Below are positions 35,093 to 43,806 of a stretch of DNA of 64,000 nt, in pieces. Positions within the stretch are counted from its first letter, which is position 1; every line of letters starts with the position of its first letter. The translations under genes were made by a program, and so were the position numbers. Under the pieces are notes generated by a model. It was given only the letters and a program-made list of their open reading frames with translations, ran no database searches and was not told where the DNA came from. This DNA is from Mycolicibacterium tusciae JS617 (lineage in GTDB: Bacteria > Actinomycetota > Actinomycetes > Mycobacteriales > Mycobacteriaceae), in assembly GCF_000243415.2 (NCBI RefSeq), contig NZ_KI912270.1, forward strand, positions 4,154,001 to 4,218,000, given 5' to 3'.

Positions 35093-36205
35093 TCATGAGG
35101 CCTTGACCTCGGCCCACGCCTCCACCCAGGCGGCGCGGTCCTTCGGCGGGGCGGCAGGGATGGCGTTGTCGAGGTCGAAGAGCGTGTCCAGCGCCGCGTC
35201 CTTACGGACCTCTGGGGTCACCGCGTCGACGATGCCTTCGTTGGACGTCATGTAATTCCAGTTGGTCGCCTCGTAGATCTGCGCGGGCAGACTGGTGTAC
35301 CAGTTCAACAACGCGTATGCGGCATCGACGTTTTCGTCGGCGATGTCGGGACTGATGCCGTACCCGCACGTCCACAGCATCTGGCCCTCTTTGGCCACGG
35401 CGAACTCCACCGGGACCCCGTCGCTCTGCAGGTCCTTGACGATGTTGGTGTAGCCGCTGGCGATGTCGATCTCGCCCGACTTGAACTGCGCCGCGATCTC
35501 GCCCTGGTCCTCCCAGAGCGTGCGGAACTGCGACCGGTGTTCGGAGAGGAACTGCTTCACGCTCTCCAGTTGGGCGGCATCGATGTTCAGCGGGTCAGTG
35601 ATGCCGGTCGCGAGCGCGCCGATGTCGATGGCGGTCACGGCGTTGTCCTGCAGCGAGGCGCGGCCCTTGAACTGCGGATCGAACAGGGCATTCCACGAGT
35701 CCGGTGGCGTGGTGATCTTCTCGGCGTTGTAGATCAGTCCTGCGGTGCCCGCGTCGACCGGCACGACGTAGAACTTGCCGTCGACAGTGACGCCGGGCAT
35801 TTCCTTCATCGCGGGCCAAATCTGGTCCCAGTGCTCCAGACGCGCGGTATCCAAGGGTGCGTAGACGCCCTTCTCGACGGCCTCCTGCGAAGCTTCGTCG
35901 ACGCAGGTGTTGATGACGTCGGCCTGGAAGCCCGCCTGGATCTTCGCGATTGCCTCTTCGTTGCTGCCGAACGAGGCGGTCTCGAGTTTGATGTTCGGGT
36001 ACATCTCGTGGAACGACTTCATGTACTCGGCGTCGTAGCCATCCTCGTAGGAGTACAGCCGGATGGTGCCGCTGATCGAGGTGGGATCGCTCGGATTGGT
36101 GCTGCCCGCGCCCGGAGGGGTCGAGCCGCCGCCACAACCGGCGAGCGTGATGAGCACCAGCGCTGACATGGCTACGAGGACCAGCGCCCTCTTGATGCGT
36201 GTCAC
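35093..36205 (-). CDS. ABC substrate-binding lipoprotein, PotD-like
   Basis: 370 residues from GTG 36205, chosen for GAGGAG about 8 bases upstream and because the protein then starts with a clean lipoprotein signal (VLITLAGCGGG, lipobox LAGC). The mature part is a type-II periplasmic-binding fold: GTIRLYSYEDGYDAEYMKSF, VINTCVDEASQEAV and GLIYNAEKITTPPDSWNALF, followed by SGEIDIASGYTNIVKDL. PotD-like proteins bind polyamines, but related ones bind other amines, amino acids or aminophosphonates. It is the first gene of the operon controlled from 36242-36277. Confidence 0.86.
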   Translation of the reverse strand: MTRIKRALVLVAMSALVLITLAGCGGGSTPPGAGSTNPSDPTSISGTIRLYSYEDGYDAEYMKSFHEMYPNIKLETASFGSNEEAIAKIQAGFQADVINTCVDEASQEAVEKGVYAPLDTARLEHWDQIWPAMKEMPGVTVDGKFYVVPVDAGTAGLIYNAEKITTPPDSWNALFDPQFKGRASLQDNAVTAIDIGALATGITDPLNIDAAQLESVKQFLSEHRSQFRTLWEDQGEIAAQFKSGEIDIASGYTNIVKDLQSDGVPVEFAVAKEGQMLWTCGYGISPDIADENVDAAYALLNWYTSLPAQIYEATNWNYMTSNEGIVDAVTPEVRKDAALDTLFDLDNAIPAAPPKDRAAWVEAWAEVKAS

Positions 36206-36241
36206 GCGTGACTCCTCGCTTTGTCCCCTGCCATCCAGGAA

Positions 36242-36270
36242 CATTATTTCGCAGACCATAGATTGTCAAC
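36242..36270 (-). promoter_or_regulatory. Promoter of the SBP-permease-kinase/lyase operon
   Basis: On the minus strand TTGACA (plus-strand 36265-36270), a 17-base spacer and TAATGT (plus-strand 36242-36247) form a near-consensus sigma-A promoter, about 37 bases before the GTG at 36205 with its ribosome-binding site. The -35 box lies inside the operator palindrome. Confidence 0.65.
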
Positions 36271-36277
36271 AATCTAC
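36260..36277. promoter_or_regulatory. Operator 1, perfect 8+2+8 palindrome
   Basis: TAGATTGT-CA-ACAATCTA. The arms are exact reverse complements. The same right arm recurs at 37014-37021 and 48143-48150. It covers the -35 box of the operon on the minus strand. The adjacent FadR/FCD regulator gene (36309-36986) is the obvious binder. Confidence 0.72.
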
Positions 36278-36308
36278 GATTCGGCTGGATCGCAGTGAAC
36301 GGCGTGGA

Positions 36309-36986
36309 TTACCCGGACTCGTCAAGGAGCGCGACCAGCAGCCTGCCGGCTTCCAGGGAATGCTCCCTTGCCAGTCGGGCTGCCAGCTCCTCGTCGCGCG
36401 ATTCGATCGCGTCGACGATAGGCGCGTGCTGGCACGCGACCTCACCCAAAGACGGCATGATCCGCTCGTCGAGGCGCAACAGGCCGCGGATGGTCGGCAC
36501 GTAGCGCATGAAGACCTCGTGGACGCGCGAGTTGCCCGACAACACACACAGTCCGTTGTGAAATGCCAGGTCGGCCCGTGCCACTGCGCTCGCGTCGCCG
36601 GTCGCGGCGGCATCGCTGATCCCTGCCACCAGCGTCCGCAGCGTGGCCAGCGCCTGGGGATCGCCCGCTTGGCACACCAACCGGACGGCAAGTTCTTCGA
36701 TGGATGCGCGGACCTGGTAGATATCGCGGACATCGTTGGCCGTCAGGCTCACGACGAACGTCCCGCGATGCGGTTCCTCAGCGAGCAATCCCTCGGCGCG
36801 CAGAATCTTGAAGGCCTCGCGCACCGGCCCCCGGCTCACATTGAGCTGCTCGGCGATCCGGGCTTCCTTGAGGTGCTCGCCTTGACTGAACCCGCCGAGG
36901 ACGATCTGTTCGCGGATCCGGTCGGCGGCGTCCTCGCTCAGCGATCGAGGCATGTCGATGGGCCGCAGCACTGCGCGATCACTCAT
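36309..36986 (-). CDS. GntR-family regulator, FadR/FCD type
   Basis: 225 residues from ATG 36986, which lies 6 bases after TATACT on the minus strand and has no ribosome-binding site (probable leaderless mRNA). Residues about 12-75 are a GntR winged helix (AADRIREQIVLGGFSQGEHL, ARIAEQLNVSRGPVREAFKI and EEPHRGTFVVSL). The C-terminal FCD domain contains ARADLAFHNGLCVLSGNSRV and a His-rich metal/ligand pocket (VACQHAPIVDAIESRD). FCD regulators sense carboxylic-acid metabolites. It lies between two divergent units that both carry the palindrome, so it probably controls them and itself. Confidence 0.9.
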   Translation of the reverse strand: MSDRAVLRPIDMPRSLSEDAADRIREQIVLGGFSQGEHLKEARIAEQLNVSRGPVREAFKILRAEGLLAEEPHRGTFVVSLTANDVRDIYQVRASIEELAVRLVCQAGDPQALATLRTLVAGISDAAATGDASAVARADLAFHNGLCVLSGNSRVHEVFMRYVPTIRGLLRLDERIMPSLGEVACQHAPIVDAIESRDEELAARLAREHSLEAGRLLVALLDESG

Positions 36987-37003
36987 GCGGTGAGTATACG
37001 GAG

Positions 37004-37021
37004 GCGAATGTTGACAATCTA
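37004..37021. promoter_or_regulatory. Operator 2 between the regulator and the enolase-superfamily gene
   Basis: GCGAATGT-TG-ACAATCTA. The right arm matches operator 1 exactly; the left arm matches 5 of 8. It overlaps the plus-strand -35 box and lies in the spacer of both divergent promoters. Confidence 0.6.
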
Positions 37022-37039
37022 CTATCTGCAATATGTACT
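37011..37039 (+). promoter_or_regulatory. Promoter for a leaderless enolase-superfamily mRNA
   Basis: TTGACA (37011-37016), 17-base spacer and TGTACT (37034-37039), with GTG 37046 six bases downstream and no ribosome-binding site. This predicts a leaderless transcript. Confidence 0.55.
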
Positions 37040-37045
37040 GCAGGC

Positions 37046-38179
37046 GTGTCAGCCATCGGCCGGATTGAAGCCTGGGCGTTGGGTCCCGAGGTCGAGCGGT
37101 TCCGGTACACATCGCATTCCGACGAGGTGTACACGACGACCACCCTGGTGCGCGTCACCGACACCGATGGCCTGACAGGTATCGGCGCATACGACTCGGA
37201 CACCTTCGGAATGTGGGACCGGGGCCCCATCGAGACGTTGCGACCGCTGCTGCCCCTGTTGTTGGGCATGGAGGCCGAGGACCGGGAGGGCGTCTACGCC
37301 CTGGTGTCCGAGGACAACACCTCCGCGTTCCCGCCCGCGGTGCGCTCAACGATAGATACCGCGCTGTGGGACTTGGCGTCCCGTCGCCGGGGGATCCCCC
37401 TGCGCGAGATGCTGGCCGGCGGGCCGACCCCGACGTCGCTGCCCGGATATGCCTCGGTGCCATTACTCGACGACGAGGCTGCCTACCGGGAGGCACTGAC
37501 CGGGTTCGTCGAATCCGGTTACACCGCAGTCAAACTGCATGCGTGGGGAATTCCCGACCGCGACGCGGCACTGCTTCGCGCACTGCGCCCGGCGTTCCCC
37601 GCCCTTGTCATGATGTTCGACGCCGAGGGCCGCTACAGCGTCGACGGTGCGCGGTTGGTCGCGGCCGCCTGCGACGACGTCGGCGCGCGGTGGTTCGAAG
37701 CACCGATTCCGGACTTCGACGTGCCCGGCTACCGTGTGTTGCGTGACGAATTCCCCTCTGTGCCAATACTTCCAGCCGGTGACGCGATATGGCAGCCCGA
37801 TCTGTTGCGCACGGTCCTGCTACTCGAGCCCTTCAGTGCGGTCCGCTTCGACGTGTCCTTCGTCGGTGGTCCCACTCCGGCGGTCCGGATGATCCGCGCT
37901 GCCGAGAAGGCAGGGCTTGACGTCGAGCTCATCAGTTACGGCCACACCGTCATCCAGGCCGCTGACCTCCAGGTGGCTCTCGCGTTCGGCAGAACGACCT
38001 ATTTCGAGCAAGCGGTGCCCGTCGAGCCGTTCGAACACGGCGTCACCACCGTGCTGCGCACCGGAACCGACGGCCTCGTGCACGCCCCCGACGGTCCAGG
38101 CCTCGGAATCGGCATCGACGAATCGGTGCTGGAGCAGATCGCCTTCGATAGGTTGGTCCTAGACGAGACGAGGAGCTGA
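37046..38179 (+). CDS. Enolase-superfamily protein (mandelate racemase/muconate cycloisomerase-like)
   Basis: 377 residues from GTG 37046. The N-terminal capping domain is followed by a barrel with base motif AVKLHAWG (K-x-H), metal ligands in MMFDAEGRY (Asp), ARWFEAPIPD (Glu) and LPAGDAIW (Asp), and a late SYGHT His. The superfamily removes a proton alpha to a carboxylate; members include sugar-acid dehydratases, racemases and cycloisomerases. The specific reaction is unknown. It is followed 6 bases later by a semialdehyde dehydrogenase gene and is controlled from operator 2. Confidence 0.83.
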   Translation: MSAIGRIEAWALGPEVERFRYTSHSDEVYTTTTLVRVTDTDGLTGIGAYDSDTFGMWDRGPIETLRPLLPLLLGMEAEDREGVYALVSEDNTSAFPPAVRSTIDTALWDLASRRRGIPLREMLAGGPTPTSLPGYASVPLLDDEAAYREALTGFVESGYTAVKLHAWGIPDRDAALLRALRPAFPALVMMFDAEGRYSVDGARLVAAACDDVGARWFEAPIPDFDVPGYRVLRDEFPSVPILPAGDAIWQPDLLRTVLLLEPFSAVRFDVSFVGGPTPAVRMIRAAEKAGLDVELISYGHTVIQAADLQVALAFGRTTYFEQAVPVEPFEHGVTTVLRTGTDGLVHAPDGPGLGIGIDESVLEQIAFDRLVLDETRS

Positions 38180-38185
38180 GGACAC

Positions 38186-39535
38186 TTGAGCAATCCCATG
38201 TACGCGGTGGTGGATCCGGCAACCGGTGATGTGGTGAAGGAGTATCCGACCGCGACCGACGAGCAGATCGATGCGGCGCTGTCGGCAGCCGCTGAGGCAC
38301 ACCGGACGTGGTCGAAGTCGACGACGGTGGCCCAGCGTGCCGAGCTGATCCGCAAGGTCGCCGCCCTGCACAACGAACGCAAGAACGAACTGGCCAAGAT
38401 CATCCAGCGCGAGATGGGCAAGCCGCTGGATCAGTCCGAGGGCGAAGTCGAGTTCAGCGCCGCGATCTACGAGTTCTATGCCGACAACGCCGAGAAGTTC
38501 CTCGCCGACGAGCCGATCGACCTGCTGGAAGGCGACGGCAGCGCACTGATCCGGCGCAGCTCGATCGGCGTGCTGCTGGGCATCATGCCGTGGAACTACC
38601 CGTACTACCAGGTGGCACGGTTCGCCGGACCGAACCTGGTGCTGGGAAACACCATCGTGCTCAAGCACGCGCCGCAGTGCCCGGAATCGGCAGCGGCGCT
38701 GCAGCAGATCTTCGACGACGCCGGCTACCCCCAGGGCGCATACGTCAACGTCTACGCCACCAACGAACAGATCGCCGACGCGATCGCCGACCCCCGGGTA
38801 CAGGGGGTGTCGTTGACCGGTTCCGAGCGGGCCGGTGCGGCGGTCGCCGAGATCGCCGGACGCAACCTGAAGAAGGTGGTGCTGGAACTGGGCGGGTCGG
38901 ATCCGTTCATCCTCCTCTCGTCCGATGATCTGGACGCCACGGTGAGCGCCGCCATCGACGGCCGCTTCGAGAACACCGGGCAGGCCTGCAATGCCGCCAA
39001 GCGCTTCATCGTCGCCGACAGTGTCTACGACGAATTCCTGGAGAAGTTCACCGCGAAGGTCAAGGAGAAGGGCGAGGGCCTGGCGCCGTTGTCGTCGCTG
39101 GCCGCCGCCGAACGGCTGGCCGAGCAGGTCGACCGGGCCGTCGCCGAGGGTGCGACGCTGGTGTCCGAGGGCGAGCGCCGGGGCGCGTTCTTCCCCCCCG
39201 GCGTGCTGACCAACGTCTCACCGGATTCGGACTCCTATAAGGAGGAGCTGTTCGGCCCGGTAGCCACCGTCTACAAGGTGAGCTCCGAAGACGAGGCCGT
39301 CGAACTCGCCAATGACACCCCGTTCGGTCTGGGCTCCTACGTGTTCACCACCGATGCCGAGCAGGCCAAGCGGGTCGCCGACAAGATCGACGCGGGCATG
39401 GTGTTCGTCAACGCGGTGGGCGCCGAGGGCGCCGAGCTTCCGTTCGGCGGCGTGAAACGCTCCGGCTTCGGGCGTGAACTCGGCCGCTTTGGCATCGACG
39501 AGTTCGTCAACAAGAAGCTGATCCGCATCGTCTGA
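38186..39535 (+). CDS. NAD(P)-dependent semialdehyde dehydrogenase (GabD1-like)
   Basis: 449 residues from TTG 38186 (AGGAG 10 bases upstream); ATG 38198 is an alternative. Motifs: IMPWNYPYYQVARFAGPNLV, KHAPQCPES, SLTGSERAGAAVAEIAGRNL, general base in VVLELGGSDPF and catalytic Cys in ENTGQACNAAKRFI. The short N-terminus matches GabD1-type succinate-semialdehyde dehydrogenases. It oxidises an omega-carboxylic or amino semialdehyde to the acid. In this island it could take the aldehyde produced by the kinase/phospho-lyase fusion or by an aminotransferase. Converges with the Kbl-like gene with one base between stops. Confidence 0.9.
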   Translation: MSNPMYAVVDPATGDVVKEYPTATDEQIDAALSAAAEAHRTWSKSTTVAQRAELIRKVAALHNERKNELAKIIQREMGKPLDQSEGEVEFSAAIYEFYADNAEKFLADEPIDLLEGDGSALIRRSSIGVLLGIMPWNYPYYQVARFAGPNLVLGNTIVLKHAPQCPESAAALQQIFDDAGYPQGAYVNVYATNEQIADAIADPRVQGVSLTGSERAGAAVAEIAGRNLKKVVLELGGSDPFILLSSDDLDATVSAAIDGRFENTGQACNAAKRFIVADSVYDEFLEKFTAKVKEKGEGLAPLSSLAAAERLAEQVDRAVAEGATLVSEGERRGAFFPPGVLTNVSPDSDSYKEELFGPVATVYKVSSEDEAVELANDTPFGLGSYVFTTDAEQAKRVADKIDAGMVFVNAVGAEGAELPFGGVKRSGFGRELGRFGIDEFVNKKLIRIV

Positions 39536-39536
39536 G

Positions 39537-40712
39537 TCAGCCGGCGACCGCGACGATCGCGTCGATGACCGCGGACACGTCGTCGTCGGTCATCGCCGCG
39601 TTGGCCTGCAGCCGGAACCGGGCGCTGCCCTCGGGAACCACCGGATAGCCGAATCCGGTGACGAGCACTCCGTGGCGCTCACGCAGTTCGCGGCTCATCC
39701 GCCCCGCGCGCGCGGTGTCCCCCACGATGATCGGCACGATCGCGGTGGCCCCGGGCAGCGGGTCCAGCCCCGCCGCGCGCAGGCCGTCGCGCAGCCCGGA
39801 CGCCAGGTGGTGCAGCCGGGCGACCCGCTCCGGTTCCTCCCGCAGGATCCGGACGGCTTCGCGGGCGCCGCACGCCGTCGGGACCGGAAGCGCGTTGGAG
39901 AACAGCGACGGCCGGGCCACCTGCGACAGCAGCTCCACGACCTCCGTCGGCGCCGCGATGTAGCCGCCCGCGGCACCGCCGAGCGCCTTGCCCAATGTGC
40001 CCGTGAGAACGTCGATTTCGCCCAGCACACCCTGATCCGACGGCGTTCCGCGCCCGTCGGCGCCCATCACCCCCACGCCGTGGGAGTCGTCGACCATGAG
40101 CACCGCGTCATGGCGCCGGCACAGCTCGATCAGCGCGGGCAGTGGCGCGACATCACCTTCCATGCTGAAAACCCCGTCGGTGACCACGATTCGGCGGTCC
40201 CACTCCCTCAGCCCGGCCAGCGCTTCGTCGAGCGCGGCGAGGTCCCCGTGGGGGTACACCACCTTGCGTCCCGCACGTGAAACCCGCACCGCGTCGATGA
40301 TCGAGGCATGGTTGAGCGCGTCGGACAGCACCGCGGTGCGCTGGTCGGCCAGCGTCGCGATCGCCGCGGCGTTGGCGTCCCAGCACGAGACGAATGTCAG
40401 TGCGGCCGCTGTGCCAACAAGATTCGCGAGGTCGCGTTCCAGCTCGAGGTGAGGGGTGAACGTCCCGCAGATGAACCGCACCGACGCCGTACCCGCCCCG
40501 TAGCGCTGTACCCCGTCGACGGTCGCTGCGACCACACGCGGGTCGGCTGCCAGCCCGAGGTAGTCATTGGAGCACGCCACCAGGACGTCCTTGCCGCCGA
40601 CGCGGCTGCGTGGCCCCTGCGGCGCCTCCAACACCGGCGGCACCTTCAGGGTTCCGTTGTCGGCCATGGCCTTCAGCGCGGCCGCACTGGCGGTACGCAG
40701 CCCTGCGTTCAC
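39537..40712 (-). CDS. Alpha-oxoamine synthase, 2-amino-3-ketobutyrate-CoA-ligase-like
   Basis: 391 residues from GTG 40712, overlapping the aminotransferase stop (GTGA). PLP-fold motifs: ACSNDYLGLAADPRV, GTASVRFICGTFTPHLELER, TDGVFSMEGDVAPLPALIEL, VDDSHGVGVMG and the PLP Lys in DVLTGTLGKALGGAAGG. The DGVFSMEGD and FICGT segments are those of Kbl rather than BioF. Kbl cleaves 2-amino-3-oxobutyrate with CoA to glycine and acetyl-CoA. Its usual partner threonine dehydrogenase is absent, so another beta-keto amino acid may be the substrate. Confidence 0.85.
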   Translation of the reverse strand: MNAGLRTASAAALKAMADNGTLKVPPVLEAPQGPRSRVGGKDVLVACSNDYLGLAADPRVVAATVDGVQRYGAGTASVRFICGTFTPHLELERDLANLVGTAAALTFVSCWDANAAAIATLADQRTAVLSDALNHASIIDAVRVSRAGRKVVYPHGDLAALDEALAGLREWDRRIVVTDGVFSMEGDVAPLPALIELCRRHDAVLMVDDSHGVGVMGADGRGTPSDQGVLGEIDVLTGTLGKALGGAAGGYIAAPTEVVELLSQVARPSLFSNALPVPTACGAREAVRILREEPERVARLHHLASGLRDGLRAAGLDPLPGATAIVPIIVGDTARAGRMSRELRERHGVLVTGFGYPVVPEGSARFRLQANAAMTDDDVSAVIDAIVAVAG

Positions 40713-42052
40713 CGGGCCGCGACAGCTTCCTCGACGGCCTCCAGCACCCGACCGAGCGCCTCGGCGTACGCCTGCGGCGGCATCACCAACGACGGCTGGA
40801 TGTTGAGGCTGGTCGTACTGGCCACTACCAAAACCCCGCGCTTGATACATCCTTCGGCTACGGCGTCCTGCAGTTCGAGATCACGTTCCTTGGTGGCTTT
40901 GTCCTTGACGAACTCGATGCCGACGAATCCGCCCTGTACCCGGACATCGCCCACCTGCTGGATCTGGTCCACGAGCGGAACCAGCATGTCGACCGCAATA
41001 TGGTGCAGCGCACGCACATTGGACAGCACGTCCTCGCGTTCCATCAGGTCCAGATAGGCCAGCGACGCGGCGCACGCTGCGGGCAGCCACGACCAGGTGC
41101 TCCCGGTGGACAGGTTGCTGAATCCACCAAGTGCACGTTCGGTGCCCAGCAGTGCCCCGATGGGCATGACACCGCCGCCCATCGCCTTGCCCAGACACAT
41201 CAGATCCGGCTGCAGGCCCCACAGATCGGCTGCAAACACCTCTCCCGTCCGGCCGAACCCGGTTTTCACCTCGTCGAGGCAGAGCAGCCAGCCGTACTCC
41301 CGGCACAACTCAGTGAGCGCAGTCCAGAAGGTATCCGGCGGCGAGATCACTCCGCCGGACCCGAGGATCGGTTCGATGATCACGCCCGCCACCTCTGATG
41401 GGTCGACCAGGTGGAAGAGCACATGGTCACGTAGGTAGTCCACCCACGGATCACCGGAGCCTCCGACGCGGGGTTCGCCGAAGGGATTGCGGTACGCGTT
41501 CGGGTAGGGAACATGGACGAATCCACTTGCCAATCCACGCAGTTCGCGGCCGATCTCGTACTGCTCGGCACCCAGCGACGCCGTGGTGGTGGTCTCACCG
41601 TGGTAGGCGCCGAAGAAGCCGATGATCACCGGTCGCCCGGTGGCTCTTCGCATGACCCGCACCGCGGTCTCCACCGACTCGGTGCCGTTGAGTGAGATGT
41701 CCACCCGGGTGAGGCCCTCCGGAGCCAGACTGAGAATCCGTTGCGCCAGCGGCAGCATCCACTCGTGGAAAACCGCGTGGCTGTCCTCGTTACCGAAGCT
41801 CTGCAGCGCCGCCGCGGCGGGCTCGACGATCTCGGTGCGTCCGGCACCCATCGGGACCGAGGCCGAGGAACTCACCAGGTCGACGAACACCTGCCCGTCG
41901 ACGTCGGTGACGGTCCAGCCCGATCGTGATTGCGCCACAAAGGGATAGCCGTCACCGACCAGTCCCGGATAGAAGATCTTGTCGTAGGCCGCCAACAGTT
42001 CGGTGCTTCGCGGGCCGGGCACGGCGGCGGGCACCGGTGGGAGCAGCGTCAT
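40709..42052 (-). CDS. Class-III PLP aminotransferase
   Basis: 447 residues from ATG 42052. Motifs: SLNGTESVETAVRVMRRATG, GFFGAYHGETTTTASLGAEQ, GVIIEPILGSGGVISPPDTF, LCLDEVKTGFGRTGEVFAAD and the PLP Lys in LMCLGKAMGGGVMPIGALLG. Such enzymes transfer the omega- or alpha-amino group of diamines, amino acids or amino alcohols, or act as phospho-lyases. It is only distantly similar to the C-terminal half of the fusion at 31143-33407. Three bases separate it from the permease gene, and it is coupled to the Kbl-like gene. Confidence 0.88.
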   Translation of the reverse strand: MTLLPPVPAAVPGPRSTELLAAYDKIFYPGLVGDGYPFVAQSRSGWTVTDVDGQVFVDLVSSSASVPMGAGRTEIVEPAAAALQSFGNEDSHAVFHEWMLPLAQRILSLAPEGLTRVDISLNGTESVETAVRVMRRATGRPVIIGFFGAYHGETTTTASLGAEQYEIGRELRGLASGFVHVPYPNAYRNPFGEPRVGGSGDPWVDYLRDHVLFHLVDPSEVAGVIIEPILGSGGVISPPDTFWTALTELCREYGWLLCLDEVKTGFGRTGEVFAADLWGLQPDLMCLGKAMGGGVMPIGALLGTERALGGFSNLSTGSTWSWLPAACAASLAYLDLMEREDVLSNVRALHHIAVDMLVPLVDQIQQVGDVRVQGGFVGIEFVKDKATKERDLELQDAVAEGCIKRGVLVVASTTSLNIQPSLVMPPQAYAEALGRVLEAVEEAVAAR

Positions 42053-42055
42053 GGT

Positions 42056-42952
42056 TCAGGTCTCCAGTCTGTTGATCTTGGCGAGTCGGAAGGCGATGGC
42101 GGCCACCACACCCGCGGCGAGCAGCAGCAGATTGCTCAGTGCCGCACCGCGAGCGAGGTCGCCTTGTTCGAGAATCAGGTCATTGACGGCCTGGCCCAGC
42201 ATGTAGCCGCTGGTGCCGCCGACCAGGGTGGGGGTGGCGAAGTCGGTGAACAGTGGAATGTAGACCAGTAGCACGGCCATGAAGATCCCCGGCGCCGCCA
42301 GGGGCAGCAGGATCCGCCGGGTCATCACCCACCACCCGGCGCCCAAGTCGGCTGCGGCCTGAAACAGGGTGGTGTCGATGGCTTTCATCGCCGCATACAG
42401 CGGAATCACCGTGTATGTGATCCAACTGGTGGACAGCACGATGATGACCGTCACCTGGTTGAACAGCAGCCAGTCGATGGGCTGGTCGATCACACCGATA
42501 GCCTGCAGGAAGCCGTTGATGATCCCGTTGCGGCCCAGCAGCATTCGCCAGGCGTACACCCGGACCACCGGGTTGAGCTGGTCGAGTAACACGATGCCCA
42601 GCAGCAGCGGGATCTCGAAGCGTCCAGACTTGAACGCCATCACATACGCCAGCGGCACACCGATGACCAGCTGGACCACCATCGCGCAGGTGGCGATGAA
42701 GACGGTGGTCAGCGCCACCTTGTGGTACAGCGGATCGGTGAGGATGGCGACGTACGCGTCCAGCGACCACACACTCTGCCCGCGCCCCACTTTCATGCCG
42801 AGGCTGATCAGGAACAGGATGATCGTCGGCACGAAAACCAGGAGCACCAGCACGGCCATCGGGGCAGACAGGTAGCCGAATGGTAGCCAGGTCCTGCGTC
42901 GGCGTGCCGGCGCCGCCTCGGCCGCAGCCGAGATCTCCTGCACCGCTGTCAT
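42056..42952 (-). CDS. ABC transporter permease, PotB-like (second system)
   Basis: 298 residues from ATG 42952, overlapping the PotC-like gene (ATGA). Six hydrophobic segments and the EAA-type loop MKAIDTTLFQAAADLGAGWW. Clear paralogue of 33407-34249, sharing LNPVVRVYAWRMLLGRNGI and a late YMLGQAVNDLILEQGD. Part of the complete second importer. Confidence 0.9.
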   Translation of the reverse strand: MTAVQEISAAAEAAPARRRRTWLPFGYLSAPMAVLVLLVFVPTIILFLISLGMKVGRGQSVWSLDAYVAILTDPLYHKVALTTVFIATCAMVVQLVIGVPLAYVMAFKSGRFEIPLLLGIVLLDQLNPVVRVYAWRMLLGRNGIINGFLQAIGVIDQPIDWLLFNQVTVIIVLSTSWITYTVIPLYAAMKAIDTTLFQAAADLGAGWWVMTRRILLPLAAPGIFMAVLLVYIPLFTDFATPTLVGGTSGYMLGQAVNDLILEQGDLARGAALSNLLLLAAGVVAAIAFRLAKINRLET

Positions 42953-43806
42953 CGCAGGCCTCCCGCCACCATGTCGGCGAGTGATTCCTCGGTCCCCCGG
43001 CGCCGGTTGACGGCCTGTAGCGCTGACCACATGCCGTACACGACGGCCACCTGCACCAGCGAGACCGCCGTGGAGACGGCATTCACGATTGGCAGGTTGT
43101 CCGAGCGTCGCAGCACCGAGTACACCCAGACCGGGAAGGTCTGTTCATAGCCGCCGGTGAAGAAGCTGATCTCGAAGTTGTTGAAGGACCACGCAAACGA
43201 GAAGATCAGCGCGGCGCCCAAGGTGGGTGCCAACTGCGGCAGGACCACCTTGGTCATCAGCTGCCACTGCGAGGCGCCGAGGTCGACGGCCGCCTCCTCC
43301 TGAGATCGTTGGAAGCGCACCAATTGCGCCGACACCAGCGCGGTGACCAAGGGGAACGTCACCGCGATGTGCATGGCACCGACAGTCAACAGTGACAACT
43401 CGATGCCCAACGAGGCGAACAACAACAGCCCGCTGACGCCCATGACCAGCCACGGGATCACCAGCGGTGCACCGGCGAGTCCCGACCACAGCCCACGGGT
43501 GGGAAATCGGAAGCGGGTGATGGCCCATGCCGTCGATGTCCCGAGCACCACGCAAAGCGGTGAGATGACCGCGGCGAGGACAGTCGAATTGCGTAGCGAG
43601 TCAGCCACATCGGGATCGGTGAAGGCCTCGACGTACCATCTCCACGTGAAGCCCTCGAACGGCAACGCGATGATGGACGAGTCGTTGAACGAGAAGACCG
43701 CGAGCAGGACGATGGGTCCGACGAGGATTACCAGTACCACCGCCACGAGCGCTATGGCCAGCACGGCGCCCGTGCGATTGGTGCCCCTGCTACCCGACAG
43801 GGTCAC
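42949..43806 (-). CDS. ABC transporter permease, PotC-like (second system)
   Basis: 285 residues from GTG 43806, overlapping the binding-protein stop (GTGA). Motifs VFSFNDSSIIALPFEGFTWR and the loop FQRSQEEAAVDLGASQWQLM. Paralogue of 34246-35073. Upstream in-frame sequence overlaps the binding protein and is not used. Confidence 0.9.
   Translation of the reverse strand: MTLSGSRGTNRTGAVLAIALVAVVLVILVGPIVLLAVFSFNDSSIIALPFEGFTWRWYVEAFTDPDVADSLRNSTVLAAVISPLCVVLGTSTAWAITRFRFPTRGLWSGLAGAPLVIPWLVMGVSGLLLFASLGIELSLLTVGAMHIAVTFPLVTALVSAQLVRFQRSQEEAAVDLGASQWQLMTKVVLPQLAPTLGAALIFSFAWSFNNFEISFFTGGYEQTFPVWVYSVLRRSDNLPIVNAVSTAVSLVQVAVVYGMWSALQAVNRRRGTEESLADMVAGGLR

Noticed and set aside
38308..38928. A 206-codon frame inside the semialdehyde dehydrogenase gene
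   Set aside because: Arg- and Gly-rich translation in another frame of a complete aldehyde dehydrogenase.
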